From assembly GCF_958298935.1 (NCBI RefSeq), contig NC_084939.1, positions 9,687,501 to 9,751,500 of the forward strand: a DNA stretch of 64,000 nt, in the 5' to 3' direction. The translations under genes were made by a program, and so were the position numbers. Source of the stretch: Phragmites australis (taxonomy: Eukaryota > Streptophyta > Magnoliopsida > Poales > Poaceae). The notes beneath the pieces are model-generated. The model was not told the origin of the DNA and did not search any database. It saw nothing but the letters and a program-made list of their open reading frames with translations. Below, piece after piece: positions 1 through 11,179 of the stretch (positions are counted from its first letter, which is position 1; the number at the start of each line of letters is the position of its first letter).

Positions 1-620
1 TTCGCAGACCACAACATACTTGATGATGGTCGCTGGAGGTTTGGGACGCGGGTGGGTTGGCATGGAAACTCGAAGCTTCATGGCAAGGTTATCCTGCAGA
101 GTTGGGATGATACATGGTATGTGCTCCTAGAAGACAAAGACCTCGTGGAACTTTACAAGGACTACATCTACTTCATCGGCTAGCTCGACCACCACGGTGG
201 TCACCAGTACTATGTGTGGCAGTGGGACATTGAAGCGAATGTCCTAGCTATCCTTAAGACAATTCCCGCAGTGTCTCAGTGGGCACCAGGGACTTGGTTC
301 ATACCAAACCTGAAGTTGGATGCTTTGTGAGGCGAAGGGTGATAGTCTATGACATATATCACGTATAGCTACTTTGTATAGGTCGCACGAAGGAGATATG
401 TTGGCACTTTCAGTTGGTAACCTAATCGCTAGTATTATCATGCAAAGGATGTATTTCGATTTCACCGCATGATAGCAGAAGGGTGTACCCTTGTTCAATA
501 TATATAAATATATATATCTTCTCCTTAAACTTAAATTAACTTTGTCGATTTTGGGAGTTAACTTCGGCCAGCCAAAAGGGGGGACTGAGAGAAGGGTACC
601 ACCCAACTATCTAAAGATTC
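1..620. other. Unassigned sequence, possibly retroelement interior
   Basis: The first 180 bases read openly on the plus strand from the window edge to a TAG near 181, with a tryptophan- and aspartate-rich peptide that I do not recognise. The same frame stays open again to about 329. Because an LTR-like stretch follows, this could be the 3' end of a retroelement interior. No domain supports that. Confidence 0.2.
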
Positions 621-639
621 TCGCCTTCAGAACCCAAAG

Positions 640-1320
640 TTAGGACCAAAACCACTAAGGGGCCACAGTTAGGGGAATGGTACTGTGTGGGCCCCTATTC
701 GTTGGCTTTGGCCATAGCAATCAATTCCAAAGGCAAAGTAGGCTAGTATCAAGTCAGAGATGTTTTGCCTTATGATCTACAGGAGTTAGGCTCGAGAAGG
801 TACATTAAAGCCTAAGGGATGAAGCCCGGAGACGAGGACTGAAGGACGAAGGGATGTGACGAGGCCCGGAGGACAAAGGGTACGATGAAGCCCTGAGGCC
901 GAAGGGAGGCCGCGCAAGGACCTTTGGCAGTAAAGCGAAAGCTCATCTGGGAAGGAGCCAGCAGGTCAACCAGAACCCGACCAGAAGATAGCTGGAGGGA
1001 GACTGCTAGCAGCCCTAACAGAGGACTCGATGAGGGCCCCTTCAGGACACGTGTAGGGATTAAGTTGCATAGGACATCATAGGTGGGAAATGACTGTCGT
1101 ACCTCAAGAATATTCTTAGATATTCTTTAGTGATAAAAGGAATATTCTAATGGGTAAGAGGTACAAATGTAATGATGATAGAAATGGTTGAGATACGTCT
1201 ATAAATACCACCACTTATCTGATGTCATAAAAAAGAAGAACCGTTATTATACTTATGGTTACAAGTATTATTCACTGTGTTGCGATCACGATCCCAACAC
1301 TACTAAACATACTTGTGGTG
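640..1320 (+). mobile_element. LTR-like remnant of a retrotransposon
   Basis: The stretch has short imperfect repeats of the type GAAGCCCGGAGAC / GAGGCCCGGAGGAC between about 820 and 910. An AT-rich part follows with a TATA-like TCTATAAATACC near 1198. This arrangement resembles the promoter part of a Ty3/gypsy LTR. The exact ends, target-site duplication and a partner LTR were not found, so this is a pattern-based call. Confidence 0.35.
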
Positions 1321-1379
1321 GCGGCGAGGCAGAAAGTGGTGGTGGAGGCGGAAGAGTGGCGGTGAGACGCAATACTCCA

Positions 1380-2140
1380 AACCTAGCCAACTGATCCAAG
1401 AGATTAGTGCTACGCCAATCAGGCAAGGATAATAAATACCTTCTTCATTTTCTACTCCGTGAACTCTCACTTCATGTCCAGGTTGTTTTCCGGCAATAAA
1501 TATGATGTACAACAACACGGATGCAAAACTCAAACCAATCATCAGCGAACCAAGTAGATCAGGCAAATGCGGAAGTGGATCTGAGGAGAGCTCAGGTAGT
1601 CCACAAAGGATCGGCGCACTAATCTATCTATGTTATTCCACTAATCAATATGTACAGCTAACATAGACATTCTGATGAGCTATTAACATCTAATTAATCA
1701 ACAAAAAGAACAGAGGCATGCTTCTAAACCAATTAAAAAAAAATGAGCGCTAGATCGAAACACCGTCTTCATGATCTCTCGATGCAGTCGACTGGTCTGA
1801 GCAGGTCTTGCTTGTCCCAGACACAGAGTCGAGGGGGCACGACTGCTCCGAGTCGAAACAGTCTCATGGCTTCCCCTTGGCCCTTGCCGCTCCAGTGCAG
1901 CAAGCTGACAGCGGCGCCGCTGCAATCCGGCTGGCGAGGCCGTGCTGGTTCTACCAGTGGTCCACTGCCATGATTTGGCCGATGAACACGAGCAGGAACG
2001 GCGACAACGATCCAAGCTCATAGATGCGCACCTGATTCTCGCTGCAGCTCCATCCACTCCTCGATCTGCGCCGTGTACCGCGTGCACCACCACCATGCGA
2101 GGTAGCCATCAAGTGGGCACGAGGATTTGGAGCAGTGGTG
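1380..2140 (-). pseudogene. Broken small membrane-protein gene (unknown family)
   Basis: Two minus-strand segments look coding. The upper one (about 2130-1950) encodes a tryptophan-rich stretch, then ELGSLSPFLLVFIGQIM before a stop. It changes frame near 2045, where one base seems to have been lost or gained. The lower one (about 1620-1380) encodes PDLLGSLMIGLSFASVLLYI, a membrane-segment-like run, and a second hydrophobic run LIGVALISWISWLG. An intron could lie between them, with an acceptor near 1625. I do not recognise the family. The frameshift and in-frame stops suggest a pseudogene. Confidence 0.35.
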
Positions 2141-3469
2141 ACTGGTGAACGAGGAAGGAGCCGAGGAGCGGTTGGGCGCCAACTATTCGGAAGGTGAGAG
2201 TGAACGATTCTACGGTGGGAGGTGGATCCGTGATTTGCTCAGAGTGAGCACAGTGGTGAGGAGAACGGGTGCGAGCGGTTTTAGCCTAGTTTTTGGTTCG
2301 GCGTTTTAATTCTGTTTTTTTTTTTAACGATGGTGGGGTAAGGGAGGTAGAGGAGACTTAGGAATCAACTCTGTTGAGATTGCTACCATAGAAAAAATAA
2401 TAGATGTCGGATTATTCTCGGTTAGTTGAAAATCGACAACGATAAAGTATCATGTAGTTCATATCAAGAACCAATAATGATAAACCATTCGAAAGGAACT
2501 GACAATGATAATCAAGCATCAGAGTCGGTTTATATCAAATAACAAATTGGAAATAAAAATACCATTATCACTGTTGGTTCATGACATCAACCAACATTGA
2601 TAATGGATTATTGTCGGTTCTAATTTTGCAGCTCGCCTTTGAAAATGTATACTTTTTCCTATGAAGTTAGATAGAGATAATTTATATGAAATTTATAGCT
2701 CTCGACGAGATCTATAACTTTGTAGTTGATAACTTTTTTATTTAAAGTCATCAAGCTACCCAAATCGTCTTTACAACCAATTTGCCATCCTTAACTTATG
2801 GTGCTCGACTTTCTTTTATCACAGTTCACTCATGGGCAAGGTTTCACTTACCGTTTGAGGTTCGGTTACTGAGCCCAACTGGTAACCGAAAATTCACGGT
2901 TATCGCGATAACCGCTCGAAATTCGACTGAAATTCAGACAAAATTCAATTGCTAAATTTGAAATTTGATCAAAAATTTGTCAGAATCATCACTCAGTAAC
3001 CAGTCGAATCGGACCGGTTACCTAGCGGTTTGAGCAATAAACCGAGCGGTTTATGTGATAACCGAATACTAATTTACCAAGCGAATTTGATCGATAACCG
3101 AGCGATTTGTAGCGGTAACCGACCGGATAAACTCATAATCAATGATTTTGTAGAAAAATAAAAAAACAAAAAGTCAGGAAAAAAATAGTAACAAATGTGG
3201 CATGAGATTTGCTATGCTTTATAACATCAAAAAAAATTTGGTGTGACCTTTGCTATATTTTGGAAGTTTCTAAGACAACAAATAGATACTGATAGCAATA
3301 CGAGCATGAATATATAATTATTTCATCGAATATATGCATACATTATATATGTAGCACCTCAAATTAATAAATATATGTCGAATTGTCTGTACTAAAGCTA
3401 AAAACGCAAAGTGATAGTCGATGCTTAAAATATAGTTTGCATAGTATCTACTCCACGTGCAACCTACGA

Positions 3470-5936
3470 GATGAAAAAAAATTAGTATAATACTATGGTA
3501 TGGAAATAAAGTAGTTGCAAAAGGCAAATTTTCATCACTTTTAGAACCACCAGCTGGGGAGCGATTAAATTCACCTGTATTGTACTCCTCGGTGGACATG
3601 AGCATTATCTGTCGTATAGATATCAACTCTGCCTTAAACTCTGCTCAAGTTTTCCCCGTCCATACAGAAGTGGTTGACCATTGTCCTTGCAATATGGCAT
3701 AAAACTCAGGTTCTTGCCACTCATAGACCCACTGAATAGGAGGCTCTGACTGAGCATCGGGGACAGGATAGTAGTACGGATACGATCTAGAACTACTCTC
3801 CATACCATAATTGTTGGAATAGCTCCCACTATCTTGTGGTCTATCGTGGCCACCCTGTATGATATGCCTTTGTGAGGATGAGGCACCGCGGTCCTGTTCC
3901 TATGTGGCATGTGAAAACTGACTCTCACCAGTGAATTGCACGAGAGCAACGGCAAAGGATAGGCATGGAGGAACATCGCCGCTCTGACTATCATCGTCAT
4001 CGCTATCTGTCTTTGAGCTGCTATCATTCGATTCTTGGTAAGTTGGGCTCTTTGGGTTACTATCCATACTCTCATCACTTTGCACTTGTCTTTTGCCCTT
4101 ACCCTTAATCTTCTTGCTCTTCTTGTATATGCCATTTGCTTATTTCTCTTTCCTGTGTGTGTCACCTACCACTTTAGCAGCCCATTGCTGTAAATCTTGT
4201 GGGTTTGCTGTGTCTGTCACCAGGTGAGTTGGCCAGGGTATGTCACTGTCTGTGTCCTCCTCATCAAGCTCAGGGGGCAGTATTTGATCTACCGGTCTCC
4301 ATCCAGTCCCAGAGCGAATTGTTTTCCTCGTTCAATGTGAGCTCCATAAGCCGCTGAAATGGATCATCATCAATAATCGACCTGATGCATGTATCCAAAT
4401 TGTTCTGTATTCTCAGGTTGTAGTTGACATATACCAACTTATGGAGCTTCTTGTAGCTTAAGCGGTTGCGAACTTTGGTGTGGATAAATGCAAATGTACT
4501 ACAGTTCCTCTCACACCCACTAGATGAAGCGCACTGAGACAGTAGGCGCTTGGCAAGCATTGTTAGTGTAGGTGTAGACGAACCAAACATAGACCACCAT
4601 TGCGCTACAAGTAGATAAAGTGATATAAGGGTTGGAAAAGTAGATAAAGTGATGCAATGGTTAGATATGTCAATGCAATTCGTACTAGGTTGAGTCCTGC
4701 CATCACAAGCCATCAGTAAAGCGAGCAGACCTGCGAACGACAGAGACTTTGTCCAATATGTTTCAACCTCAATAAGTGCTTCTACAGCAGTACTAACATC
4801 GGTCATCCTCTCGAATGCCGCCCGGAGATCTTTAAACAAGTTTGGACTCGTGCCATACACGTAGTGCGTGCGGGGGTTCAGGGCTGCCGCTGCAAGTTGA
4901 TGATCGAAGCATTAGTACCATAAGCATAGAACCATAAGCATTAGTACAATAAGACTGCAAGTGGTAGAAGTGTATCATTGGCATCCATGTAGGTCCTTTT
5001 CACTAGATCATGCATTTTTCGATCGATAATTACCATGTACTTTTCAAAAGAATCCCTATCATTGTAATACAATGAATCGTACTCCTGCTTGACAACGGTG
5101 TATCTCAGGAGCACCACACTCAATGTTGGCACCTTGTCTTGATCAGCAAATCGGAGGAATGCATACAATGGCTGAATGGAATCGACAACCATTTTAAGAT
5201 TGTCCCACCATGGTAAGCTGGATAGGAAACTATATGCAAATCTCCCAATATCATAACTAATGTAGCGAGACTGCTGGAGCTCACTAGATGCCATCTATTG
5301 CATGAACATATCCTTTCGACGTAGAAAGCTATCAAGAAACAGATAGTTTATGCTAAATCTTGTGGCATTCGACCTCACCAACTCTGCACCAATCGCGGCC
5401 TTCATCATTTCATGTAGCTTTGAATGATTATACAACCATCGCGATATGGACCTTGCACTTTGAATGACCATGTCATGTTCTCTAAATTCACCAACTGATT
5501 TCAACATTAAATTTATCGTATGAGCCACACAAGGCTACCACACATTAGTAGGATATTCCCTTCTGAGAACCTGACCTCACCTGCCCTTCTCTTGAACTTT
5601 TCCTTGTCCCTCGACTGAGACATGACACGCTGCACATGTTCCTCTTCCATGTCCACATTATCGCTTGTCAAATCTACCTGAACTCTTGCTGACTCTTGCC
5701 TCCGAAACCTCTCCTCAGCCTTTTCCTTCCTCTTGTCTCTTGCCCTATCTAGCTCTGAAATAATCACGCACATCTGGAGGTACCCTATCACAATGTATAA
5801 CATTCGATTCGCGCCCTGCCAAATCTTCTTTCAACCTTGTGGCACCACCGCCTTTCTTTTTCTTATTGCAGTAATTGCACCTAAACCCAGTGGCCAAATT
5901 GTCCCCGTGCTGCCACACCACATCTCTATCCGCCAT
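3470..5936 (-). pseudogene. hAT transposase, broken and missing its core
   Basis: Reading starts at an ATG (5936-5934) with a BED zinc finger: W..HG, FRCNYCNKKKKGGGATRLKE, then V..C..VPPDVR. A charged linker follows, with frame changes. At about 5545 the sequence jumps to AHTINLMLKSVGEF, which in hAT proteins lies after the roughly 250-residue DUF659 region. That central part, expected to hold much of the catalytic fold, is absent. The C-terminal dimerisation region is clear near 4600-4400 (LLSQCASSSGCERNCSTF, IHTKVRNRL, KLVYVNYNLR). An acidic, serine-rich tail and an aromatic YPYYYPVPDAQ tail follow down to about 3470. Several stops and frameshifts are present. It cannot encode an active transposase. 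Confidence 0.85.
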
Positions 5937-6069
5937 CGATTAGTTTATATTGTCTCGGTTGGAAGAAGAAAACTCAATGGTTAACCTACTAATAATTATG
6001 TCCATGCATGTTAAATTAATAAATATGTGTTGTCATGTTGCTAGTCATGCATAAATATCTCAAGAAACA

Positions 6070-6415
6070 ATTAACTTCAACGAATATTAACAACATTTGC
6101 CAGTACAAGGTAACCGACACAATAGGGTCGATAACCAAGCGAATCAACCACTAAATCGCCCTAATCAAGCACACAATGAATTGCCCCGCTACTAATAATG
6201 ATTACCGAACATATTACATGAAAAATAACTAGGAAATGGTTGATTAACTTGAACGAATATTAACAACATTTGCCTGTATAAGGTAAACAATGCAATAGGA
6301 TCGATAACCGAGCGAATCAACCACTAAATCTTCCTAATCAACCACACAACGAACTGCTGCCCTACTAATACCGATTACCAAACATATTACACAAAAAAAT
6401 CACTACTAAATGGTC
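6070..6415. repeat. Tandem duplication of about 173 bp inside the hAT element
   Basis: The sequence beginning ATTAACTTCAACGAATATT at 6070 recurs as ATTAACTTGAACGAATATT at 6243. The two units stay similar throughout and share GCGAATCAACCACTAAATC. They differ by scattered substitutions, so the duplication is not recent. It lies upstream of the transposase start. Confidence 0.8.
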
Positions 6416-7909
6416 AATAACCGAGCGCATCAAGCACTACATCGTCAGAATCGATCGCACAATTACCTACCGCCCACCTCACCACGATTAACGATCGAAT
6501 AACACGAGAAATCACAGGGAAAGCTCAATTACCGAACATGATTCATCGATAATCGCTCTACGCCAGGGAGCCCGCGCTGCTCTTTGAAGTCGGACGGTAA
6601 CCACTGCGATGCGGTCGGTTACCGCACCTATCCACTCGAGAATCGCCGCTCGGTCGTCGGAGTGTCGCGGATTTGGCTGGCCGGGCGATGAAGGTGCTAT
6701 TTTGGCTGTGGAGAGAAGCGTGGGGAAATTTCTCTGTGCACAGAGCTGACCAGAATGCCGAGGAACCTTATCCCTTCCAGCTGTGCCGAAATGGGCCAAT
6801 TTTACTGTGCATTCGACCTGTTTCGCTCTTTACAGCTTCTCAGCCCGTTTAACCGACCACCCCACTTTGATCACCTATTTGGTGATGCAAACAACATGTT
6901 TTTAAAAATTATTTGCACAGGTACTCTTAGAATTACCTCTAGTTTTTTATGGAATTTGTTTATGAATTTTTTGAGTTTTTTCAAAATTAATTTGAATTTT
7001 TTGAATTCAAATTCGGTTACTAGTCACATTACAAAACCGAGCCGAATCGAGAGGGTCGGTTACAATGCATTTCAAGCGGTAACCGACGCATTTTTCAACC
7101 CTACTCATGGGCGCACCTAACACTAAAAATGAAAAAGGATCAAACTAGTAAGAACACAATATAATGATAATATATGTAATGCTTAAGCACTAAATAATGA
7201 TTAACATGTTATGTATATATGAAATGCACTCATCCAAGCTCTTCTTTGACTTCCATGTGGGTTAACTTAGTTCCCCCTCCAAGAATATAAAATGATACAA
7301 CAATATAAGTTAAATAAATGAACATCTCTAATAGTAGTAATTACATGGTGGAATAATAATATGTTTAATGTTTAAGTTGGTTCATATTGAAGCGGGGGAA
7401 AACAAGTGTTTGTTTGCATGTTTCTACTAAGATATTCGGAAATTTCTAAAATCTTGATACGAAGTCGAATGGAAAAAATGTTAATACAAAAATTAAAGCT
7501 CTCGATGATATTCACAATTTTGTATGTGTTAGAATTTTCATTTAAAGTCATTTAGATGCCCAAATAATTAACACAAGTTTTGGACAACAAGAGTCAAAAG
7601 AAAAAAAAATATCTCATTGCTATCAGCAGTAAGTGATAGATGAGATAGTAAGGAGGCTTCGCATGAGGTGAGATGTTGCGGATTCAACTTCCATGAACTG
7701 CACACATATGTATTTCACACGAAAAACTATGTGACTTGTGACTTGCGACCGCGTGTGTGGGGTCGGGTGCAAAAAAAATTATTGGTTTTTTTGCCCGTAA
7801 AACTAATTTTTTGAACCAACTATCACTATCAGTTATGAAATGTTAGTTCAATAACCGACAGTAATACTGATTATAAACTGACACTATATCTGTTTCTACA
7901 GTAGTGAAT

Positions 7910-8474
7910 AACACAAGCATGTAAATGTGTACATAACTTGTACACTGAAAATCTGAGAATAATAACTTGTTACAGTGAAAGCGTTGAGGTGATGAACGTG
8001 ATGGACTTCTTTATCTTTCTCTCAAAATACCCCAGATATTGCAACAACAACATTATTGATGATGATCATGGAAGGGTATATCAGAGGGATTTATTTATAG
8101 CCAGCTTGGCAAGGAATCGCTCTTTAGCATATATATAGGTGTCGTTATTTGTCGTCCAAGCAAGTTGGTCAGATAAAACCGATTATGGGTAAACTAGAAC
8201 AATTTAATCTAGAAAAACATAGAAGAATCTAAATAAATCTAAAATTACTCCTAAAAATGACAGGTAATCCACCACTCCACTCTGGCAAAGAGAGGAGATG
8301 GACCGACCGTGAAAACATGGAAATGAGTAACTCCTCCATCACCGTCACTTTTCCATTTGGCAATACCTAGATGACAAAACTTATGGTTCAGTCGCGCGCC
8401 ACTTGAATCACACAACGCAAGTCGTGGGCCCCACAATTTTTTAATTCCCTGCATGATAACTGCTTCGCACTCTT
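7910..8474. other. Intergenic, no recognised feature
   Basis: AT-rich sequence follows the CACTA end, with short open frames on both strands that show no known motif. I see no gene here. Confidence 0.5.
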
Positions 8475-8743
8475 TAGACCATCTCCAACAATATTCCATT
8501 TATTTCGTTCTCTTTTCGATTCTCTTTCTCGTTCTCATTCTCTTTATTTTCTCTCATCTCCAACAGCTTCCATTCGAGAGGAATCACGAAAGGAAAGTAA
8601 AGAAAATCCCATTATGAAAGGAATAATCTTGAGAATCTCTTTGTGACGGGAACCGTGAAAATAAACCGTTGGAGCGTTGAAGGGAACGAAAATCTCTTCA
8701 CGACGAGAATTTAAACAGTAAAGAGAAATTGACCATGATCTTA
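8475..8743. mobile_element. MITE copy 1 (family shared with 14366-14636)
   Basis: The stretch starts near TAGACCATCTCCAACA and ends near GACCATGATCTTA, imperfect inverted ends. The middle has TTTTCTCTCATCTCCAACAG, GAGAGGAAT.ACGAAAG, GAAAATCTCTTCACGACGAG and similar blocks, all found in the same order in the copy at 14366. No coding capacity is present. Length and structure suggest a small non-autonomous DNA transposon. The superfamily is not certain. Confidence 0.6.
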
Positions 8744-9778
8744 TCACGCGTTCTCGCCCTCTCTCTGTGTATCGCTCCAAGCCCTCTCACCATGGTTCAA
8801 TCTCCTCGCTCCCCCTTCTGGATCTGCATTGGAAGTCGGTGAGGGCGCCACCGTCGAAAGTTGGTGATCGCCAAATGCATCCCTGTGCTCTGTCAACCTC
8901 CCTCCCTCCTGCTTTATCTCTCCTTGTCTCTCTCACATAAGACCGGTCGCCGGCGGAGGGATGGGGTGTGGAGGCCAAGAACATCGCCGCCAAGTAGCAG
9001 CCGGCTACCGCATCACCGCTGTCCCTGTTGTGTATTGCCTTAATTTTCGTTTACCCATTTTGTCGAGGTGAAAGTTTTAGCACAATTTTCCTGGCAGACT
9101 TTTTTTGGAAGAAAGCTTTGATTGAAACTTCTAGTAAGAAGCTTGGGTGAAATTTTTAGCTCAATTTTTTCTTGTGAATTTGTGTCACCACCACTGGCGA
9201 AGGAATCGGGTAATCTGATGTGATAGAATTTGTTTTTTCTATCTCCTCTCTTTCTTCCGATCTCAATTTTTTCCGAAGTTTTGAGGCTATCTTTTTAGCA
9301 ATACTTTTTTGTGAATTTTTCTAAGAATTTTCTTGTCTCAGTCTGTTAAAAGGGGAAGGGGTTTGGCGTCGCTTGCTGAAAAGGTTAACAAGGGGATGAT
9401 TTGGGTTGTCGTTTTGCTCTAGAACTTAGCTTGAAAGGGTTGTCGGAGCGTGCACGAGGGGGCTGCTCGTGCTCGCCCTAATTAGCAGCCCCCTGAAGAC
9501 TGGCCAGACACAAACATAATTAACAGCGCCATTTTATGCCAAAATTGGGGCCGAATAAGTCAGAACATCTGATGCCCTCTTTGGCCCAGGACTAACTACA
9601 AGATAACTGGGCTATGAGTGTGACAGCCCATCAGAAAATCAGCCTAAAGCATTCAGTAGCTGTGCTGATTTTTGTAAAATAAAATTTTATTAACTCTCAT
9701 CATTACGAAAACCGATATAACCCTATAAGAGTTTCAACCTCAGCAAACATGCTGATGTGCATCCCTCTACATGTCTGG
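8744..9778. other. Downstream flank of the TPK gene, no other gene seen
   Basis: The part at 8790-9040 is pyrimidine-rich and moderately GC-rich, with open frames on both strands that match nothing I know. The rest is T-rich with no long frame. The last few hundred bases probably include the TPK 3' untranslated region. No poly(A) signal was decided. Confidence 0.4.
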
Positions 9779-10852
9779 CTAACCGGGTTGCGCGACGGCC
9801 AGGTCGTGCGCCGAAAGGGAGCCAGTGTGGTTGGGGTCGAGTTTGTCAAACTGATCCAGGAACTCGGCAATGTCCTCTTGGTTGATCTTCCCCAGCTCCT
9901 TGAGTTTGTACAGTACGAATTCTGTAGCGATGACCCTATGGTCGCCGTCGAGGTCCGCCGCCTCGAGGTCCATGCTGGTAGTCGGCCGGGTGAGCACCCA
10001 CCGTGCCAGTGCTCTCTGCCGCCTCTCCGCGCCCAGTTCCGCCGCGTACAGGAAGAAGAGCGCCACCACCACCGTGCTCACCGTGATCCACACCGCCGCG
10101 AACGCACGCCCGCCCGACGACGAGAAGCTACGATCGCCGTACCCAAGCGTCGTCACCGTGGCGCACACGCAGTAGAAGGCGTCCACGGGGCGCATCCCTT
10201 CTGCCATTACCAGGAACGCCGTCCCAGACGCAAGGAGTGCGGCCACGAGCGCGGCGGAGGTGTAGAGCTTGTACCGGACCTTGTTCGCCTCCATGTCACG
10301 CCGCGCCTCGCGGTCGTCAGCGTGGTGGAGGTGGATCGCGCGGTAGAGTAGCGCTTCCTGCTTCTCGACGATGTAGTCCGCAGCTTTGCTGAGGAAGGCG
10401 CCGACGAGGGCCACGCCGGCGAAGGCGAAAGCGCACGCGAGGAGCTTGGCGGCGTCGCTGTCCGGGACTAGGTCGCCGTAGCCGACGGTCGTCATGGTGA
10501 CCACGCAGAAGTAGAGCGCGTCCAGCGCGCGGCTCGTTGTGTGGTCACCTGAAATGTTGTCCATAGCGAGGTAGAAAGCGGTGGTCCCGGCGAGCAGGTA
10601 GGCGAGCATGAGGATGCCGACGAGCTGGAAGCTGGGTCGCGCGCAGGTCAGCAGCTCTTTCGGCGGCACGAATGGAGAGGCGGCGCTCGCGCCTTGATGC
10701 CTTATATTCTGGCTGTGGGGAGGGGATTCTTGCACGGCGTCGGACAAAGGCGCCGTCCTGCAGCGCCGGAACCTCCTCGCCCCTCCCGGCGGAGGCTTCT
10801 TTTGATGACCCTGGTCGTGTAATAGGGGTTGCTTGACGCCATTCTCCACCAT
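9779..10852 (-). CDS. TPK: Two-pore K+ channel (TPK/KCO family)
   Basis: The 357-residue protein comes from one uninterrupted exon. It has a hydrophilic N-terminus with RRCRTAPLS (residues 29-37), matching the mode-I 14-3-3 site known in plant TPKs. Two pore units follow, with filters TTVGYGD (121-127) and TTLGYGD (234-240), each flanked by hydrophobic helices (about 75-97 and 137-158; 195-215 and 250-272). The C-terminus has two EF-hand loops, D300-E311 and D339-D350. Plant TPKs of this layout are mostly tonoplast channels that are K+-selective, Ca2+-activated and regulated by 14-3-3 proteins; the cellular site here is inferred from the family. Both filters are canonical GYGD and the length is normal. 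The ATG at 10852 begins MVENGVKQPLL and has no competing upstream in-frame start in view. I cannot tell whether it corresponds to TPKa or TPKb of rice. Confidence 0.95.
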   Translation of the reverse strand: MVENGVKQPLLHDQGHQKKPPPGGARRFRRCRTAPLSDAVQESPPHSQNIRHQGASAASPFVPPKELLTCARPSFQLVGILMLAYLLAGTTAFYLAMDNISGDHTTSRALDALYFCVVTMTTVGYGDLVPDSDAAKLLACAFAFAGVALVGAFLSKAADYIVEKQEALLYRAIHLHHADDREARRDMEANKVRYKLYTSAALVAALLASGTAFLVMAEGMRPVDAFYCVCATVTTLGYGDRSFSSSGGRAFAAVWITVSTVVVALFFLYAAELGAERRQRALARWVLTRPTTSMDLEAADLDGDHRVIATEFVLYKLKELGKINQEDIAEFLDQFDKLDPNHTGSLSAHDLAVAQPG

Positions 10853-11150
10853 TTGCTTCTGGAATTCACTGCTGGAAAGAGTGTGGGGGGGGGGGGGGGC
10901 GAGCAGAGGAGATGAGATGAAGAATTTACCTGAAATTTGAGAGTTTCAGCAGCAACGTATAACCTCTCTCATTATCTCTCACTCTCTCAGCCACAGAAGA
11001 GCGTGAGGTGTTGCAATTGCGAGGTGGACATGTAGGAATGTGGTTGCTCGGGGAACCTCTCCACGGCTCGACCTGTTCTACTACCTGTCACAGTCCAGCA
11101 TTGTTGGCTTCTAGCTAGATCAAAACAATCACGCGAACTCGAGAAATAAT
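10853..11150 (-). promoter_or_regulatory. Upstream region of the TPK gene
   Basis: Directly upstream of the TPK start lies a run of 15 G on the plus strand (about 10885-10899), which is C on the gene's strand. A CT-dinucleotide-rich tract follows at 10960-10990, which reads GA-rich on the gene's strand. Such tracts are common in plant leaders and core promoters. No convincing TATA box was fixed. The LINE remnant begins about 300-400 bp upstream of the start codon. Confidence 0.4.
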
Positions 11151-11179
11151 GAAAACCACAATGGATTTTTGTTCAAAGG

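Larger units (their letters stand above)
2837..7103 (-). mobile_element. hAT-superfamily DNA transposon, internally deleted
   Basis: The 4267-bp element is bounded by an 8-bp direct repeat CTCATGGG at 2829-2836 and 7104-7111, the target-duplication length expected for hAT. The ends are short imperfect inverted repeats, CAAGGTTTCACTTACCG on the left and TAGGGTTGAAAAATGCG on the right (reverse complement). Subterminal copies of GGTTACCG / CGGTAACC occur near both ends. It carries a minus-strand transposase gene that has lost its centre. The element sits inside the CACTA remnant and is therefore the younger of the two. Confidence 0.87.
2382..7906. mobile_element. CACTA (En/Spm-type) transposon remnant, split by a hAT insertion
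   Basis: The right end reads TGTTTCTACAGTAGTG, the reverse complement of a CACTAC TIR, ending at 7906. Subterminal sequence with repeated ACCGACAGTAA / CTGACACTAT motifs precedes it. The left end near 2382 is a decayed version (GCTACCATAGAAAAAAT) followed by repeated GTCGG/CGACAA motifs up to about 2620. No CACTA transposase is visible, so this is a non-autonomous or deleted copy. The 3-bp target duplication cannot be confirmed because the left end is degraded. Confidence 0.6.

Noticed and set aside
9749..10351. 200-residue plus-strand frame over the channel gene
   Set aside because: It is the antisense of the TPK coding sequence and has arginine-rich composition typical of a shadow.
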